Source: Candidatus Wallbacteria bacterium
GTDB taxonomy: Bacteria > Muiribacteriota > UBA6191 > JACPRK01
Assembly (NCBI GenBank): GCA_016213845.1
Contig: JACQZN010000132.1
Span: forward strand, 1-64,000
Reading direction: 5' to 3'
DNA: 64,000 nucleotides
Below the pieces are notes generated by a model. That model saw nothing but the letters and a program-made list of their open reading frames with translations, searched no databases and had not been told where the DNA came from. Of this stretch, positions 1 to 8,317 are shown piece after piece. Position 1 is the stretch's first letter. The number at the start of each line of letters is the position of its first letter. Both the position numbers and the translations under genes were made by a program.

Positions 1-10
1 AAGCCCCCCT

Positions 11-32
11 GGCCTGCCCCCCGACGCAGGCC
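11..32 (-). terminator. weak hairpin at the end of the leftward cNMP-domain gene
   Basis: A perfect 7-bp stem (GGCCTGC / GCAGGCC) with an 8-nt loop touches the stop codon of the leftward gene. There is no T-tract after it on the minus strand, so it is at best a weak or factor-assisted terminator. Confidence 0.3.
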
Positions 33-784
33 TACGCCTCCAGCCTCATCCCGATCCGGCCCGCATCCCCGAACTTCCCTCGCGAGTCCCGGAACGCAAA
101 ATAGTGAATCGACGACAGCGGAATGATGTACTCCCGCCCCCCCGCTTCCTTCTCCAGCTTCAATCTCAGAAGCGGCGCCCCCAGCGAGTTCGACATGTCG
201 ACGATCTGAAACAAGCTGTCGATCGTCTGCTCCCGCCCCTGCGCATCCCGTCCCCCGTCGATTACCATCCGGACGGTCTCCTTCTTCGCAATCGCTTGCA
301 TCAATCGCCCTTCGGCAGTCGTGTCCTCCGAGGCCCTTTCGGCTGCGTCCTCGAGAGTGCGCGACTCCAGCAGATGGAACCGCCGGACCGTCGCCTCCAT
401 CATGCGTCCCATGATCTTCCCGATGCCCGGCACATTGTCCGCCAGGAGCTTCGCGAAATCCGCTCCCGACGCGACATAGCTCACCACCTCCGAGGTGGTG
501 ACGGCCGCAGCCGTGTGCACCGCCGCTCCGAAGAGCGACAGCTCCCCCAGCGTCTCCCCGGCACCGACGGAGGAGAGGTTCTGCCGCATCCCGTTGACCG
601 TGCGAAAAACCTGCACGGTGCCCGTCTCCAGAAGGAAGAGGTGGTCCGGCGCGTCATCCTGGCGGAACAGGTAGGCTCCCTTCGGATAGGTGCGCTCCTT
701 GAAGATCGCGCCGATGGCGCCGAACTCCTCCGTGCTCAGGTCCTGAAAAATGAAGAAGGTCTTGAGGAACTGCTGAAGGTCCAT
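32..784 (-). CDS. cyclic-nucleotide-binding-domain protein without a DNA-binding domain
   Basis: 250 residues. Residues about 10-125 look like the Crp/Fnr effector beta-roll ('LLETGTVQVFR', then the phosphate-binding-cassette-like 'LGELSLFG'). The Arg that contacts the cyclic phosphate in true cNMP receptors is not evident; the segment reads 'GAAVHTAAAVT', so ligand binding may be altered or lost. A helical linker follows, then about 70 residues with no helix-turn-helix I can recognise, so it is unlikely to be a Crp-type transcription factor. I start at the ATG at 784, not the upstream codon at 832, because AGGAG lies about 9 nt before it. It is divergent from the flavoprotein at 885. The domain family is fairly sure, the role unknown. 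Confidence 0.75.
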   Translation of the reverse strand: MDLQQFLKTFFIFQDLSTEEFGAIGAIFKERTYPKGAYLFRQDDAPDHLFLLETGTVQVFRTVNGMRQNLSSVGAGETLGELSLFGAAVHTAAAVTTSEVVSYVASGADFAKLLADNVPGIGKIMGRMMEATVRRFHLLESRTLEDAAERASEDTTAEGRLMQAIAKKETVRMVIDGGRDAQGREQTIDSLFQIVDMSNSLGAPLLRLKLEKEAGGREYIIPLSSIHYFAFRDSRGKFGDAGRIGMRLEA

Positions 785-866
785 ACGTAGTAGCTCCTGG
801 GGGAATTCTGCAATCGCACCTGCCGCCGGCAAGGCCGGATCTGAGTACCACTTCCGGCGCCCGCGG

Positions 867-875
867 TGCTACAAC
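867..875 (+). promoter_or_regulatory. extended -10 candidate (TGCTACAAC) before the flavoprotein gene
   Basis: TG-C-TACAAC ends 9 nt before the ATG at 885. No Shine-Dalgarno sequence is visible, so a very short leader is implied. No clear -35 is seen. Confidence 0.3.
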
Positions 876-884
876 AATCTTCCT

Positions 885-2423
885 ATGAATCGCAGACGCT
901 TCCTCCAGACTCTCGGTGCCGCCGCCGGACTGGCACCATGGCTCGCGCGTCGCAGTCTCCGGGCCAGCCAGCCGCCTACCTCGGGCGAAGGCCGCTACTC
1001 CGGAGACGAGGCCTCCTTCATCCATCGCTACCTCAGGGATGGCGACTCGGTGGAGACACCTCAACCCGAGCCTGGCAGGATCTTCGACGCCATCGTCGTC
1101 GGCGGAGGTGTGGCCGGCGTGGCGGCGACCTACAAGCTCCGCGACATGGACGTGCTCCTCATCGAGAAGGACCGCACGATCGGAGGAGTCTCGAAGAAGG
1201 AAGTCTGGGAGGGGATCGAGTACCCGATCGGCGCGGCGTACATCGGCGGCACCGATCCCGGCAGTGCGCTCGACAAGTTCTACCGCGAGCTGGGATTGCA
1301 CAAGGAGTGGCGAAAGACCTCCGAGCAGGAAGAAGCCCTCTTCACCGGAGGCGAGCTCATCCGCGACTTCTGGAAGAACCATCCCGACTTCACGCCGGCC
1401 CGCGAGTACTTCAAGCAGCTGCTGGAGAATCGCTATCCCGACATCCCTTTCACCGGCCAGAGCGGCTGGTCCCGAGATCAGTACCTGGCCATGGACCGCG
1501 CCAACTTCTCCGATTGGCTCGCGCGCGGCATCGGCAAGACCGGGCGACCGTACCCGCCGCTCTTGCTGAGCGTGATCGACTGCTACTGCCGCGCCGCCTT
1601 CTGCGCTGGCTTGAAGGAGCTCTCTGCCTGGGCCGGGCTCAACTTCTTCCTGGCCGACATGGGAAGCAGCTTCGTCCTACCAGGCGGCAACGCGCGAGTG
1701 GTCGAGCGCATGGCGGAGCGGATCGAGGGTGCCAAGCCCGGCCGAATCGTCGCCGGCAGAGCGGTCGTCCGAGTCGCCGCGAAGAACAAGCGCTGGCTCG
1801 TCACCACCGCTTCCGCGGACGGCAAGTTCAGCACCTACGAGGCCCGCGCCGTGGTCGTGGCATTGCCAAAGTTCGTCGCGGCCCGAGTCGTCGATGGCAT
1901 ACCGTCAGCGCAGCTCGGCGCCATCTCGCAGATCCGTACCCGCCCCTATCTCGTGGTCAACGGCCTCTTCCGTCGACGCCTCCTGCCGGACATCTATGGC
2001 GGCTACACGCTGCCGGGGAACCCGTTCACCGATCTGGGCGTGGCCGAGTTCGCTTCCCGCTCGCCTTCTGGCAAGAGCGTCCTGGCACTCTACTATCCGA
2101 TGACCGAAGCCCAGCGAGGCAAGCTCCTGCTGGACGACTCGTTCGCCGGGTTCCAGGCGCAGGCCCGCACGGCCTTTCAGTCGATTCTGGCCGGTCAGCG
2201 GATGAAGCCCGAGGACCTTCTCGACGTCAAGCTGACGCGGTGGGGTCACGCCGTTCCGTATCCCCGGCCAGGCCAGATTTCGAGCGGCCTCTTCGAGGCT
2301 GCCAGCAAGCCCGCGAGGGGACTCTGGTACTGCGGCCAGGACTCGGACGGAACGCCGTGCATCGAGACGGCGCTCCAGTCGGCCTTCGAGGCCGCGGCCA
2401 GCGTCCGCAAGCACCTGAGCTGA
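885..2423 (+). CDS. Tat-exported FAD/NAD(P)-binding oxidoreductase, amine-oxidase-like
   Basis: 512 residues. The N-terminus has a twin-arginine signal ('NRRRFLQTLGAAAGLAP'), so a folded flavoprotein is probably exported to the periplasm. From about residue 66 a Rossmann dinucleotide site is clear: 'VVGGGVAGVAATYKL', followed by the acidic end of strand two in 'LLIEKD'. The C-terminal 'WYCGQDSDGTPCIETAL' matches the last FAD contact region of flavin-containing amine oxidases and phytoene-desaturase-like enzymes. The substrate cannot be told from sequence. It stands alone, divergent from the cNMP-domain gene and convergent with alaS, 19 bp away. Confidence 0.8.
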   Translation: MNRRRFLQTLGAAAGLAPWLARRSLRASQPPTSGEGRYSGDEASFIHRYLRDGDSVETPQPEPGRIFDAIVVGGGVAGVAATYKLRDMDVLLIEKDRTIGGVSKKEVWEGIEYPIGAAYIGGTDPGSALDKFYRELGLHKEWRKTSEQEEALFTGGELIRDFWKNHPDFTPAREYFKQLLENRYPDIPFTGQSGWSRDQYLAMDRANFSDWLARGIGKTGRPYPPLLLSVIDCYCRAAFCAGLKELSAWAGLNFFLADMGSSFVLPGGNARVVERMAERIEGAKPGRIVAGRAVVRVAAKNKRWLVTTASADGKFSTYEARAVVVALPKFVAARVVDGIPSAQLGAISQIRTRPYLVVNGLFRRRLLPDIYGGYTLPGNPFTDLGVAEFASRSPSGKSVLALYYPMTEAQRGKLLLDDSFAGFQAQARTAFQSILAGQRMKPEDLLDVKLTRWGHAVPYPRPGQISSGLFEAASKPARGLWYCGQDSDGTPCIETALQSAFEAAASVRKHLS

Positions 2424-2442
2424 TCGCCGCCGCCGAGGGGAG

Positions 2443-5103
2443 CTAGCGGGCGCTGCCCAGGACAATCTCGCGGGCGGCCCGGATCGCTTCGGGCACCTTG
2501 CCGGGCTCCTTGGCACCGGCCGTGGCCATGTCGGGCCGGCCGCCGCCGCCGCCGCCGGCGATCGCTGCCACCTTGCTGACGATCTGGCGGGCGTCGAGCC
2601 CGCGATCCACCAGCGCCTTGCTCACCTTGCAGACGAAGTTGGCCTTATCGCCCGAGACGCTCGCGAGAACGACCACGGCCGGCGCCAGCTTCTTGTCGAG
2701 CTTGTCGGCCATATCGCGGAGGTTGGCGACGTCGATCCCTTCGAGCGCATGCGCCAGCAGCTTCCCTTCGAGCCCTTCGAGGCTGGCGGCCGACGCGGCG
2801 AGATCGTCCAGGCTGGAGAGCGCCATCTTCTTGCGCGCCGAATCCAGCTCCCGGGCCAGCCGCCGGTTCTCCTCGACGAGCTGCGCCAGACGCGCCTCGA
2901 GCTCCAGAGGGGTCGTCTTCAGCTGCGCCGCCGAGCGCTCAAGTATGTCCTCGTAGTCCTCCAGCAGCTTCAGGGCGCCGTCAGCGGTCAGGCACTCCAG
3001 CCGCCGCACGTTGGCGGCGACGGAGCTCTCGGAGACGACCTTGAAGTAGACGACCTCGTGCGTGTTCTCGAGGTGGGTTCCTCCGCAGAGCTCGGTCGAG
3101 AATCCCGGCACCGAGATGACCCGCACACGGTCTCCGTACTTCTCGCCGAAGAGAGCCATCGCGCCGGACTTCTTGGCCTCGTCGAAACCCATCTCCTTCT
3201 TGGAGACCGGGATCGCCTCGCGCACCTTGGCGTTGACGATGTGCTCTATCGCCAGCATTTCCTGGGCAGTGAGCGCCTTGGGGTGTGTGAAGTCGAAGCG
3301 CAACCGGTCCGGTCCCACGAGCGAGCCGGCCTGCTGGACGTGCGTCCCCAGGATCTGACGCAGCGCCGCATGGAGCAGGTGCGTGGCGGTATGGTTCTTG
3401 GCCGTCGCGGCGCGCGCCTCAAGGTCGACCTGGGCCCGGACGTCCATCCCGTCGTGCGGCACGCCTGACTCGACCGTCCCCAGGTGGAGGTGGACCTCCC
3501 CGGCCTTGACCGTCTTGTCGACCCGGAACAACAACCCGGGCCCTTCGATTGTCCCCCGATCGCCGACCTGTCCGCCCGCCTCGGCGTAGAAGGGCGTCTC
3601 GGCCAGCACGACCGCCCCTTGCTCCTCGCCTTGCGGCATCCAGCGGAGGATCCTGGAGGCCTGTCCGAGCGTCTCGTAGCCCGTGAAGCGGGTTGCGGCC
3701 AGACCCTCCACCTCGCGCTCCAGGCTGACGTCCATGACGAACGCCTTGCCTGCCCGGGCGCGCTCCTTTTGCTGGCCCATCTCCCGCTGGAAACCTTCCA
3801 GGTCGACGGCCACTTCTTCCTCGGCGGCCATCAGCTGCGTGAGGTCAATCGGGAAGCCGTAGGTGTCGTAGAGCCGGAAGGCGTCCTCGCCGCTGATCGC
3901 CTTGTCGCCGCGCGCGCGAGTCCTGGCCAACGCCTGGGAAAACTTCTCGAGCCCGATGTCGAGCGTGCGCAGGAACCGCTCCTCCTCGCTCTTGACGATG
4001 CCGGCCGCATAGACGGCCTTCTCGCGAAGCTCAGGGAACGCCCCTCCCATCGTCTCGGCGACCACGCCGACCAGCTCGTGCAGGAAGGGGCGGTCCATGC
4101 CCAGGTTCCGGCCGTACCGGCAGGCCCGCCGCAGAATTCGCCGCATGACGTAGCCGCGGCCCTCGTTGGAGGGGATGGCGCCGTCGGTGATGGTGAAGCT
4201 GAGTGCTCGCACGTGATCGGCGATGACGCGGAAGGCCATCGAGTCCTTCTCCTCGGGCGTGTGGGGCGTGCGGGGGCTTTCCAGCCCGGGCGTGTAGACG
4301 CGGCCGCTGAGCCGGGCGGTCGCCTCGAGGATCGGCACGAAGAGGTCCGTGTCGTAGTTGGAGCGCTTCCCCTCGAGGATGGTGCTGATGCGCTCGAAGC
4401 CCATGCCGGTATCGACATGCTTGGCCGGCAGCTCTGTCAGCTTGCCGTCCTCACCTCGGTTGTACTGAATGAAAACGTGATTCCAGATTTCGGTGTAGCG
4501 GCCGCAGACGCCGTTGACCGCGCACTCATGGTCCGGAGCGGCGCCCGCGGGGGTGAGATCGCAGACGCCGTAGTCGTAGTGGATTTCCGAGCAGGGGCCG
4601 CAGGGGCCGGTGTCGCCCATCTCCCAGAAGTTGTCCTTCTCGGCGAACTTGAGGATACGCTCGCGCGGCAGACCGGCGGCCTGGTGCCAGATGTCGCCGG
4701 CCTCGTCGTCGGATTTGTAGATGGTCACCCAGAGCCGCTCCTTTGGAAGCCCCCAGACCCGCGTCAGCAGGTCCCAGCCCCAGGCGATGCTCTCCTGCTT
4801 GTAGTAGTCGCCGAAGGACCAGTTGCCGAGCATCTCGAAGAGCGTGTGGTGGCGGCCGTCCTTGCCCACTTCCTCGAGGTCGTTGTGCTTGCCGGAGACG
4901 CGCATGCACTTCTGCGAGTTGACGGCGCGGGTGTAATCCCGCTTGCCCAGGCCAAGGAACACGTCCTTGAACTGGTTCATCCCGGCGTTGGTGAAGAAGA
5001 GGGTCGGATCGTCGACGGGCACGACGGGAGAGCTGGGAACGAAGCGGTGTCCCCGCTCCTCGAAGTACCGGATGAACTGGGTGCGAATCTCGCTCGACTT
5101 CAT
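2443..5103 (-). CDS. alaS: alanyl-tRNA synthetase
   Basis: 886 residues, the usual AlaS length. It charges tRNA-Ala in the cytoplasm and edits mischarged Ser/Gly. The N-terminal class II catalytic core is recognisable ('VPSSPVVPVDDPTLFFTNAG', 'MRVSGKHNDLEEVG'). The editing domain has the zinc-binding 'HTATHLLHAALR' and 'CGGTH'. The C-terminal DHHA1 (C-Ala) domain ends with a glycine run and 'RPDMA'. I prefer the ATG at 5103 ('MKSSEIRTQFIRYF'), where family homology begins, over the codon at 5175. No frameshift or odd residue was seen. Promoter candidate at 5166-5174. Confidence 0.97.
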   Translation of the reverse strand: MKSSEIRTQFIRYFEERGHRFVPSSPVVPVDDPTLFFTNAGMNQFKDVFLGLGKRDYTRAVNSQKCMRVSGKHNDLEEVGKDGRHHTLFEMLGNWSFGDYYKQESIAWGWDLLTRVWGLPKERLWVTIYKSDDEAGDIWHQAAGLPRERILKFAEKDNFWEMGDTGPCGPCSEIHYDYGVCDLTPAGAAPDHECAVNGVCGRYTEIWNHVFIQYNRGEDGKLTELPAKHVDTGMGFERISTILEGKRSNYDTDLFVPILEATARLSGRVYTPGLESPRTPHTPEEKDSMAFRVIADHVRALSFTITDGAIPSNEGRGYVMRRILRRACRYGRNLGMDRPFLHELVGVVAETMGGAFPELREKAVYAAGIVKSEEERFLRTLDIGLEKFSQALARTRARGDKAISGEDAFRLYDTYGFPIDLTQLMAAEEEVAVDLEGFQREMGQQKERARAGKAFVMDVSLEREVEGLAATRFTGYETLGQASRILRWMPQGEEQGAVVLAETPFYAEAGGQVGDRGTIEGPGLLFRVDKTVKAGEVHLHLGTVESGVPHDGMDVRAQVDLEARAATAKNHTATHLLHAALRQILGTHVQQAGSLVGPDRLRFDFTHPKALTAQEMLAIEHIVNAKVREAIPVSKKEMGFDEAKKSGAMALFGEKYGDRVRVISVPGFSTELCGGTHLENTHEVVYFKVVSESSVAANVRRLECLTADGALKLLEDYEDILERSAAQLKTTPLELEARLAQLVEENRRLARELDSARKKMALSSLDDLAASAASLEGLEGKLLAHALEGIDVANLRDMADKLDKKLAPAVVVLASVSGDKANFVCKVSKALVDRGLDARQIVSKVAAIAGGGGGGRPDMATAGAKEPGKVPEAIRAAREIVLGSAR

Positions 5104-5165
5104 GGGGCTCGACCTGCGGCTTTCCTTTACTCCGTGAGGACTCTGCGCCTCGCTGGAGGCACGAC

Positions 5166-5174
5166 ATGATAGCA
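5166..5174 (-). promoter_or_regulatory. extended -10 candidate for alaS (TGCTATCAT)
   Basis: On the minus strand TG-C-TATCAT lies about 60 nt upstream of the alaS ATG. It forms an inverted pair with the matching element at 5187-5195 (TGCTATC on both strands, 12 nt apart), as expected for back-to-back promoters. No good -35 is seen. Confidence 0.4.
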
Positions 5175-5186
5175 CGGCTCCACGTC

Positions 5187-5195
5187 TGCTATCCT
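5187..5195 (+). promoter_or_regulatory. extended -10 candidate for the HAD nucleotidase (TGCTATCCT)
   Basis: TG-C-TATCCT ends 11 nt before the ATG at 5207, so the mRNA leader would be only about 5 nt. No Shine-Dalgarno sequence precedes the gene, consistent with near-leaderless translation. Confidence 0.4.
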
Positions 5196-5206
5196 CTGCG
5201 GATTAG

Positions 5207-6700
5207 ATGAAACCCACCAGCCCGCCGGTGCGTCCGGCCCGCGCCGAGTTCCTCAGGAAGTTCTTCGACTTCAGCCGCCTTCCGGTCGACTACGACTGGA
5301 AGGTGGAGCCTGCGCGGAGGGTCTATGTCATCCGGAACCTGCGGATGGACGACATCAGCGCCATCGGCTTCGACATGGACTACACCCTGGCCATCTACCA
5401 CAAGCGCGAGATCGAGCAACTGGCCTTCGATCTGAGCCTCAAGAAGCTGGTCGAGGACTGGAAATATCCCGAAGAGGTCCTTCGAGTCCGTTACGATCCC
5501 GAGGCCGTGATACGGGGGCTGGTCATCGATCGCAGGCACGGCAACTTCCTCAAGATGGACCAGTTTCACGTGGTGAGCCGGGTGCAACACGGCAAACGCG
5601 CACTGGGGGCAGAGCAGCGCAAGGAGCTCTATCACAACCGGAAGATCCGGCTGGGGCAGGAGCGCTACTTCAGCGTCGACACTCTCTTCGGCCTTCCTGA
5701 GGGCTCGCTGTACCAGGAGCTCGTCGAGTTCGCCGATGCCAATCCCCAGCTGGTCTCACCCGACTACGAGCGGATCTATGACGACGTTCGCGGCGCGCTC
5801 GACATGGTCCACCGCGACAACTCCCTCAAGAGCCAGATCCTGGCGGACCCCGAGCGCTACATCTACCGCGATCCTCGGCTCCCGGCCACGCTCGAGAAGT
5901 TCCTCAAGGGCGGCAAGAAGCTCTTCGTTCTCACCAACTCCGAGTGGTACTTCACCGAGGCGGTCATGGGTTTCCTGCTCGACGGGCAGATCGACTACAT
6001 GCCGCGCTGGACCGACTACTTCGACGCCGTCGGCGTGGAGGCCTCGAAGCCCTCCTTCTTCCTCACCGACGCTCCGCTGATGCCGGTCCCCGAGGCCCAG
6101 ATCCCGGGAGTTCGCGCGTTCCGCAAGGGCAGTGTCGCGCCGTTCGAGGAGTTGTTGGGCACGCGCTCGGAGCGAGTCTTGTTCATCGGCGACCATATCT
6201 ACGGCGACATCCTGCGCTCCAAGAAGCACTGCAACTGGCGCACGGTGATGATCATCGAGGAGATGGAGCACGAGATCGAGGCCGATCGGAAGGCCCGGCC
6301 GGTGCTGCGGGAGATCGAGCGCTTCCTGCGCCGCATCGAGCGGCATGACTTCAAGCGGAACCTGTTACAGATGAAGCTGGCGATGCTGGAGCAGACCTAC
6401 GAGGACGCGCCCGGCGAATCTGTCGGGGGCGAGCTCGAGTTCCAGCGGGTGTCGCTGGCCAGCCTGGAGCAGAAGGTGGCCGAGATGCACGCGCGCTTAG
6501 CCGAGCTGGAAGGCGAGCTGGAACGGCAGTACAATGCCAGCTGGGGGCCGCTTTTCCGGGCCGCCAGCGAGATCAGCCGGTTCGGTCACCAGGTGCAAGG
6601 TTACGCCTGTCTCTACACGGGCCGCGTGTCCAACTTCCTGGCCTACCCCTTCAACAAGTTCTTCCAGTCTCCCCGCGAGCGGATGCCGCATGACCTGTAG
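5207..6700 (+). CDS. HAD-superfamily 5'-nucleotidase (cytosolic purine 5'-nucleotidase-like)
   Basis: 497 residues. HAD motif I is 'FDMDYTLA' (nucleophile Asp, then DxDxT). Motif II is the Thr/Ser in 'LTNSEWYF', and motif IV is 'FIGDHIYGDIL' with the metal-binding Asp pair. These motifs, the length and the large helical C-terminus match the HAD-IG cytosolic 5'-nucleotidase family (human NT5C2-like), which removes phosphate from IMP/GMP-type nucleotides. Exact substrate preference is inferred. Residues about 385-440 are helical and probably coiled-coil. The stop codon TAG is itself part of the heptanucleotide repeat that follows. Confidence 0.88.
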   Translation: MKPTSPPVRPARAEFLRKFFDFSRLPVDYDWKVEPARRVYVIRNLRMDDISAIGFDMDYTLAIYHKREIEQLAFDLSLKKLVEDWKYPEEVLRVRYDPEAVIRGLVIDRRHGNFLKMDQFHVVSRVQHGKRALGAEQRKELYHNRKIRLGQERYFSVDTLFGLPEGSLYQELVEFADANPQLVSPDYERIYDDVRGALDMVHRDNSLKSQILADPERYIYRDPRLPATLEKFLKGGKKLFVLTNSEWYFTEAVMGFLLDGQIDYMPRWTDYFDAVGVEASKPSFFLTDAPLMPVPEAQIPGVRAFRKGSVAPFEELLGTRSERVLFIGDHIYGDILRSKKHCNWRTVMIIEEMEHEIEADRKARPVLREIERFLRRIERHDFKRNLLQMKLAMLEQTYEDAPGESVGGELEFQRVSLASLEQKVAEMHARLAELEGELERQYNASWGPLFRAASEISRFGHQVQGYACLYTGRVSNFLAYPFNKFFQSPRERMPHDL

Positions 6701-6718
6701 TAGCGAGTAGTGAGTAGG
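6698..6718. repeat. heptanucleotide repeat array, GAGTAGN family (left arm)
   Basis: Three 7-nt units (TAGTAGC, GAGTAGT, GAGTAGG) begin at the stop codon of the nucleotidase. The same string recurs after another stop codon at 26135. The array at 6862-6889 is its inverted counterpart across about 145 bp. Confidence 0.85.
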
Positions 6719-6861
6719 GGCGCTTGCTGGCCCCTCCACATCTCCGGCGGTGCTCAGTGGCTTTCCAGAGCATCCACCTCGCTGACCGATGCCCGAAGTT
6801 AGTCGATTGCTTCTCCGCCATCATGGAATCTAGACTTCGACCGACAGCTGAGCGCGCCCCT

Positions 6862-6889
6862 CTACTCGCTACTCGCTACTCGCTACTCA
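6862..6889. repeat. heptanucleotide repeat array, CTACTCG family (right arm, inverted)
   Basis: Three perfect CTACTCG units plus one CTACTCA end 7 nt before the kinase ATG at 6897. This is the reverse complement of the GAGTAGN family, so 6698-6889 is a gene-to-gene spacer bounded by inverted heptad arrays. The bases between the arms hold no ORF I trust. Confidence 0.85.
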
Positions 6890-6896
6890 CTTCTCC

Positions 6897-8189
6897 ATGA
6901 AAGTCCACGACAAGCTCCGGTCGTTCCTGATCCTCGAAGAGCTCGGCCACGGGGGCATGGGCGGCGTCTACATCGGCTACGACTTCAACACCCACCAGCT
7001 GGTCGCCGTGAAGACGCTCTTCCAGGAGTTCGCCAACGACGAGGCATACATCAAGCGCTTCCAGCGCGAGGCCAATGTTTACCGGGGGCTCAACCACGCC
7101 AACATCGTGCACTACGTGGACAGCGGCATCGAGGCCGGCACGCACTACATCGCGCTGGAGTTCGTCGCCGGCAAGCCACTCGACGCCATCCTCAAGAACG
7201 GCGGCGCGATGCCTCCCAAGAAGGCTCTCGAGGTCTTCGAGTGCCTGGTCGACGCCATCCGCCACGCGCACGAGAAGTCCGTCATCCACCGCGACCTCAA
7301 ACCCCAGAACGTCGTCATCAGCCACGACGGCGTGGTCAAGTTGCTCGATTTCGGCGTCGCCCAGGCCGACGACGACATCCTGAAAACCGTGACGGGCTCC
7401 ATCCTCGGCACCTTCTTCTACTCCTCTCCCGAGCAGAACCAGGGCAAGAAGATCGACGCCAGGAGCGACCTCTACTCGCTCGGTCTCGTCTTTTACGAAA
7501 TGCTCACCGGCAAGCGGGCGCTGGTCGGAAACGACTTGCTCCAGGTGACGATGGCGCAGATGAAGTCCAACTTCACACCGCCAAGCGCCATCAACACCGC
7601 CGTGCCGAAGTCTTACGACGCGCTCTGCCTGAAGCTGATGGAGAAGAGCCCCGACAAGCGCTTCCAGAACGCCACCGACCTGCTGGCCGAGATCCGAAAG
7701 CTGAAGTTGAGCCCAGGCTCGGGCTCCGTCGAGGACAGCTTCGACAGCGAGGAGACCGCCAAGCTCTGGGTACAGGCCAAGGAGGCCTTCAAGGCCAAGG
7801 ACTTCGACACCTCCCTGAAGCTGACCGAAGAGGTCGCCCGCAAGATGGACTCCTCGCCGGACGTCCACTGTCTGCTCGGAAAGCTCTATGCCGCCAAGGA
7901 AGTCACGCAGAAGGCGCTCGAACACTTCAAGAAGTCGATCGCGCTTTCGGGTGGCGACTCGCAGTACGTGCTCTACTACGGCATCTCGCTCTTCGAGATG
8001 AAGATGTTCGACGCCGCCCGGCTCGAGTTCAAGAAGATCCTCGATAAGGACCCGATGAACCCGTACGCCAGCCGCTACATGCACCTCATTCGGCAGGCCC
8101 TGGGTGAGCCCGCCCCCGCCCGCCCCGCCGCCGCCCCCGGCCGTCCACCCGCCGGCCCCGCCAAACCCGGTGGCCGGCGCCCGAACTAG
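6897..8189 (+). CDS. soluble Ser/Thr protein kinase with C-terminal TPR repeats
   Basis: 430 residues. A Hanks-type kinase domain spans about 8-265: glycine loop 'LGHGGMGGVYIG', the Lys in 'VAVKTL', catalytic 'HRDLKPQNVVI', 'LLDFGVAQ' and 'SSPEQ'. All key residues are present, so it should be active. Residues about 285-400 form two to three TPR-like helical pairs, and the tail is a Pro/Ala-rich linker. No transmembrane segment is visible, so the kinase is probably cytoplasmic with TPRs recruiting a partner. No Shine-Dalgarno site is seen; the repeat array comes to within 7 nt of the ATG. Confidence 0.92.
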   Translation: MKVHDKLRSFLILEELGHGGMGGVYIGYDFNTHQLVAVKTLFQEFANDEAYIKRFQREANVYRGLNHANIVHYVDSGIEAGTHYIALEFVAGKPLDAILKNGGAMPPKKALEVFECLVDAIRHAHEKSVIHRDLKPQNVVISHDGVVKLLDFGVAQADDDILKTVTGSILGTFFYSSPEQNQGKKIDARSDLYSLGLVFYEMLTGKRALVGNDLLQVTMAQMKSNFTPPSAINTAVPKSYDALCLKLMEKSPDKRFQNATDLLAEIRKLKLSPGSGSVEDSFDSEETAKLWVQAKEAFKAKDFDTSLKLTEEVARKMDSSPDVHCLLGKLYAAKEVTQKALEHFKKSIALSGGDSQYVLYYGISLFEMKMFDAARLEFKKILDKDPMNPYASRYMHLIRQALGEPAPARPAAAPGRPPAGPAKPGGRRPN

Positions 8190-8220
8190 CAGCCGCAGTC
8201 TCAGCGCCAGGCTTCAGAGT

Positions 8221-8317
8221 AAGGCTTCAGGCGTCAGGGATCAGGCTTCAGGAGGCCGTCTCACTCCTCGAGCCTCACTCCTCAAGCCTCAAGCCCCAAG
8301 CCTCAAGCCCCAAGCCT
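8221..8317. repeat. heptanucleotide repeat array, CAAGCCY family with inverted half
   Basis: The right half reads CACTCCT, CGAGCCT, CACTCCT, CAAGCCT, CAAGCCC, CAAGCCT, CAAGCCC, CAAGCCT (8262-8317). The left half (8221-8257) carries GGCTTCA-type units on the opposite strand. The last unit shares its final T with the stop codon of the beta-barrel gene (minus strand, 8317-8319). The same units recur at 61742 and 62562. Confidence 0.85.

Noticed and set aside
3484..5169. Long plus-strand open frame opposite alaS
   Set aside because: It is an antisense frame over the conserved alaS coding region, without domain signals or a ribosome site.
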